Assembly (NCBI GenBank): GCA_049318625.1
Contig: JBMOGA010000013.1
Location: 18,959-82,958, forward strand
Direction: 5' to 3'
Length of the DNA stretch: 64,000 bases
Source of the DNA: JBMOGA01 sp049318625
Lineage (GTDB): Bacteria > Pseudomonadota > Alphaproteobacteria > Rhizobiales > Hyphomicrobiaceae
The position numbers and the translations under genes are program-made. Each line of letters begins with the position of its first letter. Position 1 is the stretch's first letter. The notes beneath the pieces are model-generated. The model saw nothing but the letters and a program-made list of their open reading frames with translations. It had not been told where the DNA came from and ran no database searches. Shown here piece after piece: positions 10,549 to 18,893 of this stretch.

Positions 10549-11073
10549 TCAGGCGAGGTTGGCGAACCAAGTGGTGCTGGGAAAAACCAGAAGCGCACCC
10601 GCCGCGATCGCCACGCCGTAGGGAACGCCACCTTTGCGGTCGTGGAGTTGGAGGGCCCACGGCTGGCTAACGAGCCACATCGGCAGCGGCCGGACGCGGT
10701 AGAGCAGCAGCAACATGGCGAGCGCGCCGCCGGCCAGCGCCATATAGGTGACGAACTGGCCGATATGCGTGGCGCCGATCCACAAGGCCACAACGGCCAT
10801 CAGCTTGGCATCGCCGCCGCCCATCACCCGCAGATTGAACAGCACGAACCCCGCGATCAGCATGGCGATGCCGCAGGCTAGATGGGTGGCTACAACCATA
10901 GGCGGCAGGCCGGCGAGCACGGCGGCGGCGATGAACGTGCCGGCGACAGCGAGGCAGAGCCGGTTGGGAATGGTGAGGGTGAAGACGTCCCAGATGGCGG
11001 CTAAGGCCATGGCCAGCGGGAAGGTCAGCAGCAGCGCGGTGTACAACATGGCAAGTCTCTCCGCGGCGTTCAT
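10549..11073 (-). CDS. cpaA: Prepilin peptidase CpaA/TadV
   Basis: A type IV prepilin peptidase of 174 residues that cleaves the leader of Flp prepilins in the inner membrane. It is made almost entirely of hydrophobic helices (about six). The two catalytic aspartates are in IWDVFTLTIPN (N-terminal third) and MGGGDAKLM (middle), both intact. The large N-terminal cytoplasmic methylase domain of PilD is absent, as in other TadV/CpaA enzymes. I chose ATG 11073 (MNAAERLAML); a TTG at 11082 is an alternative. The gene lies 21 bases after the upstream small pilin gene. Confidence 0.93.
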   Translation of the reverse strand: MNAAERLAMLYTALLLTFPLAMALAAIWDVFTLTIPNRLCLAVAGTFIAAAVLAGLPPMVVATHLACGIAMLIAGFVLFNLRVMGGGDAKLMAVVALWIGATHIGQFVTYMALAGGALAMLLLLYRVRPLPMWLVSQPWALQLHDRKGGVPYGVAIAAGALLVFPSTTWFANLA

Positions 11074-11094
11074 GCTCGGCAAGCAGCCGAGAAT

Positions 11095-11271
11095 TCAGTG
11101 ATTGCTGCTCGCCAACCCGTCCCGGATCGACTGCAGGTTAGTGTCGACGAAGGTCGTAAGCACCGGGAAAGCGGCCAGCAGAATGAGCACCGTCATCGCG
11201 GCGATCATCGCGTAGTCGATCACCATGGACCCACGGGTGTCGCGAACAAGCGCGTGAAGTTGCGTGCGCAC
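11095..11271 (-). CDS. Second Flp-family pilin, atypical processing site
   Basis: This 58-residue frame starts at GTG and is short enough to be missed by automatic calling. It has the layout of an Flp prepilin: a short basic leader (VRTQLHALVRDTRG), a Gly at 14, then SMVIDYAMIAAM and a hydrophobic helix to about residue 42, ending in a polar tail. Ordinary Flp pilins read G-ATAIEYGLIAA; here the +5 residue is Asp rather than Glu and the next positions differ. It lies between the main flp gene and cpaA, separated from flp by a hairpin terminator. It may be a minor pilin or a pseudopilin. No strong ribosome site is visible before the GTG, so the start is uncertain. Confidence 0.75.
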   Translation of the reverse strand: MRTQLHALVRDTRGSMVIDYAMIAAMTVLILLAAFPVLTTFVDTNLQSIRDGLASSNH

Positions 11272-11283
11272 ACCCGGCCACCG

Positions 11284-11318
11284 TAAAACAGTGCCGCCCG
11301 GAGGTCCCCCCGGGCGGC
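11284..11318 (-). terminator. Hairpin with T-run after flp (partial terminator)
   Basis: On the minus strand a perfect 9-bp G+C-rich stem (arms 11310-11318 and 11293-11301, loop of 8 bases) is followed shortly by TGTTTTA. This fits a Rho-independent terminator just after the main pilin gene. It probably limits read-through, so that pilin is made in excess over the assembly proteins. Confidence 0.65.
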
Positions 11319-11336
11319 CGAGAGAGTGGAAAGGGA

Positions 11337-11516
11337 TCAGCCGCCGTTGGCGGTCTCCAGAGCCGTCTGCACGGCGGTGTAAGCCGTGACCAGCTCGGCG
11401 CCGACCAGCTGCAGAGTGCCGATGATGGCAACGCTCAGGATGGCGGCGATCAGGCCGTACTCGATAGCGGTCGCGCCCGACTCGTCTTTGACAAAGCGAC
11501 CAAGAAGCTTCTTCAT
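11337..11516 (-). CDS. flp: Flp-family type IVb pilin
   Basis: The major pilin candidate, 59 residues. Its leader is MKKLLGRFVKDESG, followed by the canonical processing and assembly motif ATAIEYGLIAAI (Gly at 14, Glu at +5), a hydrophobic helix to about residue 40 and a short tail ending in NGG. CpaA would cleave after Gly14. The ribosome site GGAGAG lies 5 to 10 bases before the ATG. It is the first gene of the minus-strand pilus operon, with a long intergenic region upstream and a terminator-like hairpin downstream. Confidence 0.93.
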   Translation of the reverse strand: MKKLLGRFVKDESGATAIEYGLIAAILSVAIIGTLQLVGAELVTAYTAVQTALETANGG

Positions 11517-11827
11517 GTTTTCTCTCCGACTACGCTAATGGAACCACTCGTGTCGCTCTGCCGACCGACCACCGATCGCTGCGAACGAGGCCAAAGATAC
11601 GCCCGATGCTTTGAATAATCGGCGAAAACGCGGAGGGTTTGACCCTTTCCATCCGTCCCAATTTGACATCGGATCGAATATTTTTTGTCCCGCGCCCGGC
11701 GCGCCGTGGTTCCATTGAGATGTAAGCAGATCAAGAACGGCCGGCGTGGCAGGAAGCGGCACGACCGTTAAGGGATTGTTGACCACACCCCCCCATGCTG
11801 GCGCTCGCAGGAGCATCGAGGCATCGG
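11517..11827. promoter_or_regulatory. Divergent intergenic region of the pilus locus
   Basis: These 311 bases separate flp (minus) from the secretin-N-domain gene (plus) and must hold promoters for both. The stretch is less G+C-rich than its surroundings, with an A/T run near 11679-11687. It contains the small palindrome AGGGT-TTG-ACCCT near 11634. I cannot assign -35/-10 elements with confidence, and no gene is seen in it. Confidence 0.5.
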
Positions 11828-12328
11828 ATGACGACACGTAGAGGACCCGCGCGCATGTCGGCTTGGCGCACCGCCGCCGCCGGGCTCGCCGGATTGCTGG
11901 TTCTGGCGGTCGCCGCCACCGCCGCCACCGCCGCAGATCTGATCGTCACCTATGATCAGTCGCAGATCCTGAAGCTGCCGAAGCCAGCCAAAGAGATCGT
12001 CATCGGCAATGCCGTGATCGCCGACGTCGTGGTGCGCGACAAGACTTTCCTGATCGTCACCGGCAAGTCGTTCGGCATCACCAATCTCATTGCGCTCGAC
12101 GAGGAGCGCAACGTCATCTCGAGTATCCGCGTCATCGTCCGTCGCGACGAGACCCGCGTCGTCAATCTCATCAAGGGCGGCAAGCGCCAGAGTTTCAATT
12201 GCACGCCCCAGTGCAACCCGTCGATCACCGTCGGCGACGACCCGGCCTATTTCGAGCAGGTCGCGAAAAGCGCGCAGGCCAAGATCAGCCTTTCAGAGAA
12301 AGACGGCGTAGACACCAATAAAGAGTAG
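11828..12328 (+). CDS. Exported pilus assembly protein with secretin N-domain
   Basis: A 166-residue exported protein: a short basic start, a Leu/Ala/Val signal helix, then ADLIVTYDQSQILKLPKPAK. The mature part matches the N-terminal domain shared by CpaC secretins (IVIGNAVIADVVV, FLIVTGKSFGITNLIALD), i.e. the T2SS-T3SS pilus N-domain, without a secretin barrel. The C-terminal part has two cysteines (NCTPQC) and SITVGDDPAYFEQV. Such stand-alone proteins accompany Tad loci in alphaproteobacteria and may cap or pilot the secretin; that role is inference. ATG 11828 has GAGG upstream; 11795 and 11855 are alternatives. Confidence 0.8.
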   Translation: MTTRRGPARMSAWRTAAAGLAGLLVLAVAATAATAADLIVTYDQSQILKLPKPAKEIVIGNAVIADVVVRDKTFLIVTGKSFGITNLIALDEERNVISSIRVIVRRDETRVVNLIKGGKRQSFNCTPQCNPSITVGDDPAYFEQVAKSAQAKISLSEKDGVDTNKE

Positions 12329-12410
12329 GATTTTCAACTTCATTGAAACGCTTGTTTAGGCGCGACACGGCAGGATCGCCCAGTTGCCACGTGCAGTCCC
12401 GGTGCCAACC

Positions 12411-13007
12411 ATGTCGCGTCCTGCCGCCCAGTCTTCGCCGCCTGAGCCGAAAGCGCGGACGCGCGCCTTCGGGCGCGATCGTCGCGGCGGTGTCGCGATC
12501 GAATTCGCCGCCGTGGCCATCCCGTTCTTCATGTTGGTGTTCGGAACCGCCGGTATCGGTCTCTATTTCCTGACATCGTTCATGATCGAGCGCGGCGTCG
12601 ACCGCACCGCTCGCACCATCCGAACCTGCGCGCACGAGGCCGCCAACAACGGCGCCGGCATGACGACGCTCCAGCTGAAAGAGGCGTTCTGCGCCAATGT
12701 GCCGGGCTTCGTCGATTGCTCCGACAAGCTGCGCGTGCAACTCGTCACGGTCGGCCAGTTCAGCGCCATCGGCACCAAAGCGATGACGGCCGCCGCCTGC
12801 ATCGCCGAGAGTGGTGGACTGGTCGCCGAGACCGCCAACAGCACGGACAAGGTGACGATCGCGGCCAACGCCATCGCCCTGCTGACCGCCTGCTACCGCT
12901 ACGACCTCGGCTCCGCCTTGCCGTTCCTGGATCTCGGCCGCGTACCCGGCAGCGATCAGACGTTCATCCAGGCGGCGACAGCGTTCAAGGTCGAGCCATG
13001 CGAATGA
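12411..13007 (+). CDS. TadE-like pseudopilin
   Basis: A 198-residue membrane protein with the TadE layout: a basic/Pro-rich leader of about 30 residues, then RRGGVAIEFAAVAIPFFMLV, where Gly-Val-Ala-Ile-Glu-Phe resembles the prepilin cleavage and +5 Glu site, and a single hydrophobic helix. The rest is a periplasmic domain with several cysteines (CAHEAAN, FCANVPGFVDC, ACYRY). It is probably a minor pilin processed by CpaA. The ATG at 12411 has no clear ribosome site; a TTG at 12384 preceded by AGGA is an alternative. Its stop overlaps the next gene's start by 10 bases. Confidence 0.82.
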   Translation: MSRPAAQSSPPEPKARTRAFGRDRRGGVAIEFAAVAIPFFMLVFGTAGIGLYFLTSFMIERGVDRTARTIRTCAHEAANNGAGMTTLQLKEAFCANVPGFVDCSDKLRVQLVTVGQFSAIGTKAMTAAACIAESGGLVAETANSTDKVTIAANAIALLTACYRYDLGSALPFLDLGRVPGSDQTFIQAATAFKVEPCE

Positions 13008-13591
13008 CCCCAGCCGACCGCCGTCGGGGCACGCCGAAGCCGAAACGGTCCGGCGCCCTGCGACGCCTGTGCCGCGATACCGGCGGCCTCGCCGCCCTGG
13101 AGTTCGCGATGGTTGTGCCGTTGATGGCCCTGCTGATGCTCGGCACCCTCGAGATCAGCCAGGCTTACGTCGCCCATCGCAAGCTGGAGCGGATCACCGC
13201 CTCGGTCGCCGATCTGATCGCGCGCGAAACGTCGCCCACCGCAACCACCATCAACCAGATCCTGGACGTCGCCGAGGTCCTGATCGTCCCGTACGCGGCC
13301 GAACGGCTGTCGATCACGGCGACCTACATCACCGATACCGACGGCAAACGGACGACCGAATGGCAGTGCTGGAACGGTATCGGCACACAGGCGCCGGCGC
13401 CGGCCGCGCTCCCGCCCGGCGTCCTGGAGACCAATGGCAAGGTGATCGTCGTCGCCGCCAGCTATCAGCACGAGACCGGCGTCACCAAACTGGTGGTGCG
13501 CGAGCCGATTGACCTGACCGAGACCTATTTCGCCAAGCTGCGCCAGCTGACGTTCACCGGACCGAAGCCCAGTGGCTCCGGCTGCAGCTGA
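12998..13591 (+). CDS. TadE/TadG-like pseudopilin
   Basis: A 197-residue TadE-family protein. Residues 1-30 are basic, then GGLAALEFAMVVPLMALLML provides the prepilin-like glycine, a glutamate at +5/+6 and a hydrophobic helix. The periplasmic part (about 55-197) begins AHRKLERITASVADLIAR and ends with a Cys-containing tail. Its ATG lies inside the end of the preceding tadE-like gene in another frame, so the two are translationally coupled and probably act together. It is shorter than typical TadG, which carries a von Willebrand domain. Confidence 0.82.
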   Translation: MRMTPADRRRGTPKPKRSGALRRLCRDTGGLAALEFAMVVPLMALLMLGTLEISQAYVAHRKLERITASVADLIARETSPTATTINQILDVAEVLIVPYAAERLSITATYITDTDGKRTTEWQCWNGIGTQAPAPAALPPGVLETNGKVIVVAASYQHETGVTKLVVREPIDLTETYFAKLRQLTFTGPKPSGSGCS

Positions 13592-13710
13592 CCTTCCGGT
13601 TGAATTCAAGAAACCGTTGAAAGAGTTAATGCGCGCTCTGCGGAACGTTTGGGTTGTAACTTTTTGGTAAAGATGGCTCATCCTTGGCGAGCAATCCGCC
13701 GAGGCGATTC

Positions 13711-14352
13711 ATGGGCCGTCGATCTACGCACAAGCCGGAAGAGCTGAAGGATCTCATCATCCGCACGGCGTTGTCGGTGATCGAGCAGGAGGGCATCGGC
13801 GGCCTGTCGGCCCGCACCATCGCGGGCCAGATCGGCTATTCGCCGGGCACCCTCTACAACCTTTTCAAGAATCTCGATGCGCTCGTCTTCCATGTCGAGG
13901 TGCGCATCCTCGACGACCTCACCTCGCAACTCATGACGGCACAGACCGGGGTCGCGCCGGAGGCGCGGTTGCGGCGCGTCGCCTTCGCGTACCTCGCCTT
14001 CGCCGAGGACCGACCGCGCGCCTGGAGCCTGCTGTTCGAGCATTTCGTCGACAGCCCGGCCGCCGTACCGGGAAGCTACACCGATCGACTGGAGTTGGTC
14101 GTCAAGGTGATCGAGCATGCCATACGCTCGGGCAGCGGCAGCGAGGACAACGAGGCGCTGCAGCGGGCTGCCCGCCTAGCATTCTGCACCCTCACCGGAA
14201 TTTCGGCGATGGCGGTATCGCCGAAGCTGGTTCGCATCGGCCACGACGACGCGCAGCGCATGATCGAGCAGTTCCTGATCGAACACATGCGGTACTGGTC
14301 CGGCTTCGGCGCGGCGGACCGACACGCCGAGGACGGCTCCCAGCACCGCTGA
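13711..14352 (+). CDS. TetR family transcriptional regulator
   Basis: A 213-residue regulator. The N-terminal helix-turn-helix is at about residues 31-57 (GLSARTIAGQIGYSPGTLYNLF) and is followed by a ligand-binding helical domain of the TetR_C type. ATG 13711 is preceded by GAGG; a TTG at 13684 is in frame but less likely. It stands alone between the pilus genes and a convergent membrane protein gene, so its target cannot be inferred. The upstream 119 bases contain an A+T-richer stretch suitable for a promoter. Confidence 0.9.
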   Translation: MGRRSTHKPEELKDLIIRTALSVIEQEGIGGLSARTIAGQIGYSPGTLYNLFKNLDALVFHVEVRILDDLTSQLMTAQTGVAPEARLRRVAFAYLAFAEDRPRAWSLLFEHFVDSPAAVPGSYTDRLELVVKVIEHAIRSGSGSEDNEALQRAARLAFCTLTGISAMAVSPKLVRIGHDDAQRMIEQFLIEHMRYWSGFGAADRHAEDGSQHR

Positions 14353-14376
14353 AAGCCACCCCCGCCGACGCTCCGC

Positions 14377-15198
14377 TCAGGGCTTGCTGGCGGGGGCGCC
14401 CGATGTCGCGGTGTCGGGTAGCGCGCCGGTCGTCACATTGGACGTGGTGCGTTCCTGAGCCGTCTTCGTGACGAACTTGCCGGTGATGCCGTCGAACCAG
14501 GCCTCCTGCGGCAGCAGGCGGACGCGCAACCCCTCCCACAAGCCGGGCGCCGTGATGCCCTCGACGAACGGCTTCGGCGTCGGCGCCAGCACCAGGAACA
14601 GTGCCGCGAGCGCGCCGATCGCGGCCGTCTGCCCGGGATGCTTGGCGTCGATCAGCTTGAGCGCGGTGCCGAACGAGACCTTCAGACGCCGGTCCATGAC
14701 GTCGACGCTGTAGAGTTCGTCCAGGATCAGATGCGTCAGATAGCCGATCATCATGAACCCGCCGGCCAGCCAGGCGACGCCCTCGTGGCGGCCGAGCACG
14801 TGGCGGAACACCACGGCGGTCAGCAGCGCGAACATGGCGCCCGCCAGCAACGAGTGGAAGATCCCGCGGTGGTAGGAGAACCTCTGGAAAATGGCCTCGC
14901 CGCCATAGCGCACCAGCACCAGTGTGCCGAGCCACATCACCCACAACTCGGCGATCGAATAGCGCGAGGCGTTCATGAACAGCACGCAGAACGAGAAGAA
15001 GATGGCGAGCCCCGAGAACAACGCCCGCGACGGCCGCGAGTCCTTGAGGTCGATGTCGGGCAGCACGCTGCCGAGCACGCCGGCGAGCGTCACCGCGATT
15101 AGGTTGTCCGGCGTCACCACGTTGGCGGCGACCGTCAGGGTCGCGAGGCTGCCGCTGACCAGTGTGCCAACAGCGATATGAGTGGTGAAGTTGGCCAT
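14377..15198 (-). CDS. YdjM-like membrane-bound metal-dependent hydrolase family protein
   Basis: A 273-residue integral membrane protein. The start MANFTTHIAVGTLVSG and the segments VLPDIDLKDSRPS, FSYHRGIFHSLLAG and YLTHLILDELYSVD give the His/Asp pattern of the YdjM/DUF457 family (LexA-regulated inner-membrane hydrolase family). Several hydrophobic helices lie between residues 25 and 160, with a last one near 195-212. The C-terminal tail is polar. The biochemical activity of the family is not established. The gene ends 24 bases from the convergent tetR gene. Confidence 0.82.
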   Translation of the reverse strand: MANFTTHIAVGTLVSGSLATLTVAANVVTPDNLIAVTLAGVLGSVLPDIDLKDSRPSRALFSGLAIFFSFCVLFMNASRYSIAELWVMWLGTLVLVRYGGEAIFQRFSYHRGIFHSLLAGAMFALLTAVVFRHVLGRHEGVAWLAGGFMMIGYLTHLILDELYSVDVMDRRLKVSFGTALKLIDAKHPGQTAAIGALAALFLVLAPTPKPFVEGITAPGLWEGLRVRLLPQEAWFDGITGKFVTKTAQERTTSNVTTGALPDTATSGAPASKP

Positions 15199-15533
15199 GG
15201 CGGTCCTCCGGTTCGGGCGCGGCGCGTCGAGCCCAAGGACACCGATTCGCCGGGCGGCGGGGAGGCCGGATTGTGGAAAAGCTGGGGAGAAGGCGGGCGG
15301 CGCCGACGCTGCGGAGTGTACCGCAGCGGCCGTCCTCGGGCCGGTGCTGGGACCCCCGGGCTGTGGCAGCGGCCGTGGGCGGGACGTGGCTTGCGCCCCA
15401 CCTGCGCGTCACGGGACGCTCGGCCAGCAGCCGAGGATGGCGAAGTGAAGCGTCAGGGCGGCCGGGTCCCGGACCGATCTCCAGCTGCGCTGTCGATCGT
15501 CCGGGATGACTGTGAGTTGGTGCACCGCGCCGC
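15199..15533. other. Intergenic region, no gene seen
   Basis: These 335 bases lie upstream of the YdjM-like gene and downstream of the dehydratase gene, both on the minus strand. Open frames here have no recognisable protein signature. The stretch presumably contains the promoter of the YdjM-like gene and the end of the dehydratase transcript, but no clear elements could be assigned. Confidence 0.5.
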
Positions 15534-17342
15534 TTAGTGGTTGTCGCGCGGAATACCCTTGGTCTCGGCGATCCGCTGGTACTTCACGGCAGGCTTCAGC
15601 ACCATGCCGTTCGACAACTCGTCGACCATGCCGCGCTGGATCTCCTGCCACGGCGTCTGGTGATCCGGATACTTGTACCCGCCGGACGCCTTGAGCGCGG
15701 CCCGCCGCTTCTCGAGTTCGTCGGCCGAGATCAGGATATCCGCCGTGCGCTTGTTGAGATCGATCCGCACCCGGTCGCCGGTCTGAAGAAGGGCGAGCCC
15801 GCCGCCCGTCGCCGCCTCTGGCGAGGCGTTGAGGATCGACGGCGAGCCGGACGTGCCCGACTGGCGCCCGTCGCCGATGCAGGCCAAAGAGCTGATGCCC
15901 TGCTTGAGCAGATAGTCCGGCGCCCGCATGTTGACCACCTCGGCCGCGCCCGGATAGCCGACCGGGCCGGCGCCGCGCATGAACAGGATGCAGTTGGCGT
16001 CGATCTCCAGCTTCGGGTCGTCGATGCGATGGTGATAGTCCTCGGGGCCGTCGAACACGATGGCCCGGCCCTCGAACGCGTTCGGGTCCTTCGGATTCGA
16101 AAGGTAGCGGGCGCGGAACTCCTCCGAGATCACCGACGTCTTCATGATCGCGGAGTCGAACAGGTTGCCCTTGAGATTGAGGAACCCGGCATTGGCCTTC
16201 ATCGGCGCGTCGTAGGATTTGATGACCGCGCGGTCCCAGGACTGCCGTCCCTTGCAGTTCTCGACCAGCGTCTTGCCGTTGACGGTAACGGCGGCCGGAT
16301 TGATCTTGCCCTTTTCGATCAGTTCGGCGACCACGGCGGGCACACCGCCGGCGCGGTGATACTCCTCGCCGAGATACTCGCCCGCCGGCTGCAGGTTCAC
16401 CAGCAGCGGGATGTCGTAGCCGAACTTCTCCCAGTCGTCGTTGTCGAGCTCCACCCCGATGTGACGCGCAATGGCGTTGACGTGGACCGGTGCGTTGGTC
16501 GACCCGCCGATCGCGGCATTGACCACGATGGCGTTCTCGAAGGCCGCCCGTGTCAGCACCTGCGAGGGGCGCAGATCCTCCCAGACCATCTCGACGATCC
16601 GCTTGCCGGTCTCGTAGGCCATCTGCTGGCGCTCGCGGTAGGGCGCCGGGATCGACGCGCAGCCCGGCAGGCTCATGCCGAGCGCCTCGGCGACCGAGTT
16701 CATGGTCGAGGCCGTGCCCATGGTGTTGCAGTGGCCGGCCGACGGCGCCGACGAGGCCACCAGCTCGAGGAAGCCTTTGTAGTCGATCTCGCCGCGCGCC
16801 ATCATCTCGCGCGCCTTCCACACGATGGTGCCTGAGCCGGTGCGCTCGCCCTTGAACCAGCCGTTCAGCATCGGCCCGCCCGACAGCACGATGGCCGGGA
16901 TGTCGACGGTCGCCGCACCCATGATCTGCGACGGGGTGGTCTTGTCGCACCCGGTCGTCAGCACGACGCCGTCGATCGGATACCCGTACAGCACCTCCAC
17001 CAGCGCCAGATAGGTGAGGTTGCGGTCGAGCGAGGCGGTCGGCCGCTTGCAGGTCTCCTGGATCGGGTGCAGCGGGAACTCGAAGCAGATGCCGCCGGCC
17101 TCGCGGATGCCCTCGCGCACGCGCTCGGCCAGGAAGATGTGGTGGCGATTGCAGGGGGAAAGGTCCGAGCCCGACTGAGCGAGCCCGATGATCGGCTTGC
17201 CCGACTGCAGCTCTTCCAGTGTCAGGCCGTAGTTCATGGTGCGCTCGAGATAGAGCGCGGTCATGTCGGCGTTGGCCGGGTTGTCGAACCAGGCCCGCGA
17301 GCGCAGTTTGTTCCGCTGCGCGGGCGTCGGGGTCTTGGCCAT
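15534..17342 (-). CDS. IlvD/Edd family sugar-acid dehydratase
   Basis: A 602-residue Fe-S dehydratase of the IlvD/Edd superfamily. Cluster ligands appear in TTGCDKTTPS and PSAGHCNTMGTASTMN, and the C-terminal half has SLACIGDGRQSGTSG. The N-terminus RSRAWFDNPANADMTALYLER and the TGCDKTTPS form are typical of the aldonic-acid branch (arabonate/xylonate-type dehydratases) rather than of biosynthetic IlvD. It probably dehydrates a sugar acid to a 2-keto-3-deoxy acid in the cytoplasm. The exact sugar is not determinable. The ribosome site GGGAGAG lies close before the ATG. No sugar-pathway neighbours are adjacent. Confidence 0.88.
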   Translation of the reverse strand: MAKTPTPAQRNKLRSRAWFDNPANADMTALYLERTMNYGLTLEELQSGKPIIGLAQSGSDLSPCNRHHIFLAERVREGIREAGGICFEFPLHPIQETCKRPTASLDRNLTYLALVEVLYGYPIDGVVLTTGCDKTTPSQIMGAATVDIPAIVLSGGPMLNGWFKGERTGSGTIVWKAREMMARGEIDYKGFLELVASSAPSAGHCNTMGTASTMNSVAEALGMSLPGCASIPAPYRERQQMAYETGKRIVEMVWEDLRPSQVLTRAAFENAIVVNAAIGGSTNAPVHVNAIARHIGVELDNDDWEKFGYDIPLLVNLQPAGEYLGEEYHRAGGVPAVVAELIEKGKINPAAVTVNGKTLVENCKGRQSWDRAVIKSYDAPMKANAGFLNLKGNLFDSAIMKTSVISEEFRARYLSNPKDPNAFEGRAIVFDGPEDYHHRIDDPKLEIDANCILFMRGAGPVGYPGAAEVVNMRAPDYLLKQGISSLACIGDGRQSGTSGSPSILNASPEAATGGGLALLQTGDRVRIDLNKRTADILISADELEKRRAALKASGGYKYPDHQTPWQEIQRGMVDELSNGMVLKPAVKYQRIAETKGIPRDNH

Positions 17343-17450
17343 CGGCGATCTCTCCCAGAGTTTATTTGTATGATGTCCGCCGCGAGCATAGGCGCGGCGG
17401 GAAAGCCGTCAACAGGGGGGAGCGTAGGGCAGGGGCGCGCGGGCGCTCCC

Positions 17451-18893
17451 TCAGGCCAGATCACCCCACAGGTCGTACTCGTCGGCGTGCGCGATCGTGG
17501 CCCGGACGCGCTGGCCGGGTTCGAGCTCGGTCGCGCCGTTGAGGAACACCGAGCCGTCGATGTCGGGCGCATCCCACACCGAGCGGCCGATCGCGCCTTC
17601 CTCGTCCACCTCGTCGATCAGCACGTCGATGGTCCGGCCCACCTTTTCGGCGAGCAGAGAGGCGGAGATTGCCTGTTGCGCGGCCATGAACCGGTGCCAG
17701 CGCTCCTCTTTGACCTCCTCGGGCACCGCGCCGGCGAGATCGTTGGCCGGCGCGCCGTCGACCGGCTCGTACTTGAAGCAGCCGACGCGGTTGAGCCGCA
17801 CCTCCTTCATCCAGTCGAGCAGGAACGCGAAGTCGGCCTCCGTCTCGCCGGGGAAGCCGACGATGAACGTCGAGCGGATCGCCAGGTCGGGGCACATCTC
17901 CCGCCAGCGCCGGATCCGCTCCGCAGTCTTCTCCTGCGCGGCCGGCCGGCGCATGGCCTTGAGAACGCCCGGGCTCGCGTGCTGGAACGGGATGTCGAGG
18001 TAGGGCAGGATCTTGCCCTCCGCCATCAGAGGAATGACGGCGTCGACGTGCGGATAGGGGTAGACGTAGTGCAACCGCACCCACGCGCCGAGGTTGCCGA
18101 GTTCGGTCGCGAGATCCAGGAACCGCGCCTTCACCGGCCGGCCGTGCCACGGGCTCTCCGCATACTTGATGTCGACGCCGTAGGCGCTGGTATCCTGGCT
18201 GATCACCAGGAGTTCCTTGACGCCGGCTGCCACCAGCCGCTCCGCCTCGTACAGCACCGCGGCGGCCGGCCGGCTCGCGAGATCGCCGCGGATCGCCGGA
18301 ATGATGCAGAAGGTGCAGCGGTTGTTGCAGCCCTCCGAGATCTTCAGATAGGCGTAATGGCGCGGCGTGAGCCGCAGGCCTTCCGGCGGCACCAGGTCGA
18401 CGAACGGGTCGTGCAGCGGCGGCACCGCATCGTGCACCGCGGCCATGACCTCCTCGTACTGGTGCGGTCCAGTAACCGCCAGCACGCCCGGATGGGTGCG
18501 GGTGATCAGGTCTTTCTCGACGCCGAGGCAGCCGGTGACGATCACCCGGCCGTTCTCCGCGATCGCCTCGCCGATGGCGGCGAGGCTCTCCTCCTTGGCC
18601 GAGTTGAGAAACCCGCAGGTGTTGACGACGACCACGTCCGCGCCGTCGTAGTCGGGCGCGATCTGGTAGCCCTCGGCCCTGAGCTTGGTGATGATGCGCT
18701 CGCTGTCGACCAGCGCCTTCGGGCAGCCGAGCGACACGAACCCGACCTTGGGCGCGCGTTTGGCGGCGCGGCGCGCCTTGGCGGGCGCGGCCTTCACGGC
18801 GCCGGCCTTGGCGGTGCCGCTCCGGGCGGAGCGGGCACCTTTCGCCGCGGTCTTGCCGGCGGGGGTGGTCTTGCTTGGCATGGGGTCCGTCAC
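17451..18893 (-). CDS. rimO: Ribosomal protein S12 methylthiotransferase RimO
   Basis: A radical-SAM enzyme that adds a methylthio group to an aspartate of ribosomal protein S12. From residue 49: the UPF0004 domain with cluster cysteines C57, C93 and C122; the radical-SAM core with CNNRCTFC (C189, C193, C196); and a C-terminal TRAM domain (about 410-480). SLGCPKALVDSE is the RimO-type start of the domain. The first about 48 residues are an unusual Lys/Ala-rich tail (TAAKGA, AKAGAVKAAPAKARRAAKRA). The frame can start at GTG 18893 or ATG 18881. It lies 108 bases upstream of the dehydratase gene. Confidence 0.94.
   Translation of the reverse strand: MTDPMPSKTTPAGKTAAKGARSARSGTAKAGAVKAAPAKARRAAKRAPKVGFVSLGCPKALVDSERIITKLRAEGYQIAPDYDGADVVVVNTCGFLNSAKEESLAAIGEAIAENGRVIVTGCLGVEKDLITRTHPGVLAVTGPHQYEEVMAAVHDAVPPLHDPFVDLVPPEGLRLTPRHYAYLKISEGCNNRCTFCIIPAIRGDLASRPAAAVLYEAERLVAAGVKELLVISQDTSAYGVDIKYAESPWHGRPVKARFLDLATELGNLGAWVRLHYVYPYPHVDAVIPLMAEGKILPYLDIPFQHASPGVLKAMRRPAAQEKTAERIRRWREMCPDLAIRSTFIVGFPGETEADFAFLLDWMKEVRLNRVGCFKYEPVDGAPANDLAGAVPEEVKEERWHRFMAAQQAISASLLAEKVGRTIDVLIDEVDEEGAIGRSVWDAPDIDGSVFLNGATELEPGQRVRATIAHADEYDLWGDLA

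Noticed and set aside
15178..15537. 119-codon plus-strand frame
   Set aside because: It has no ribosome site and no motif, and the frame is mostly non-coding between two minus-strand genes.
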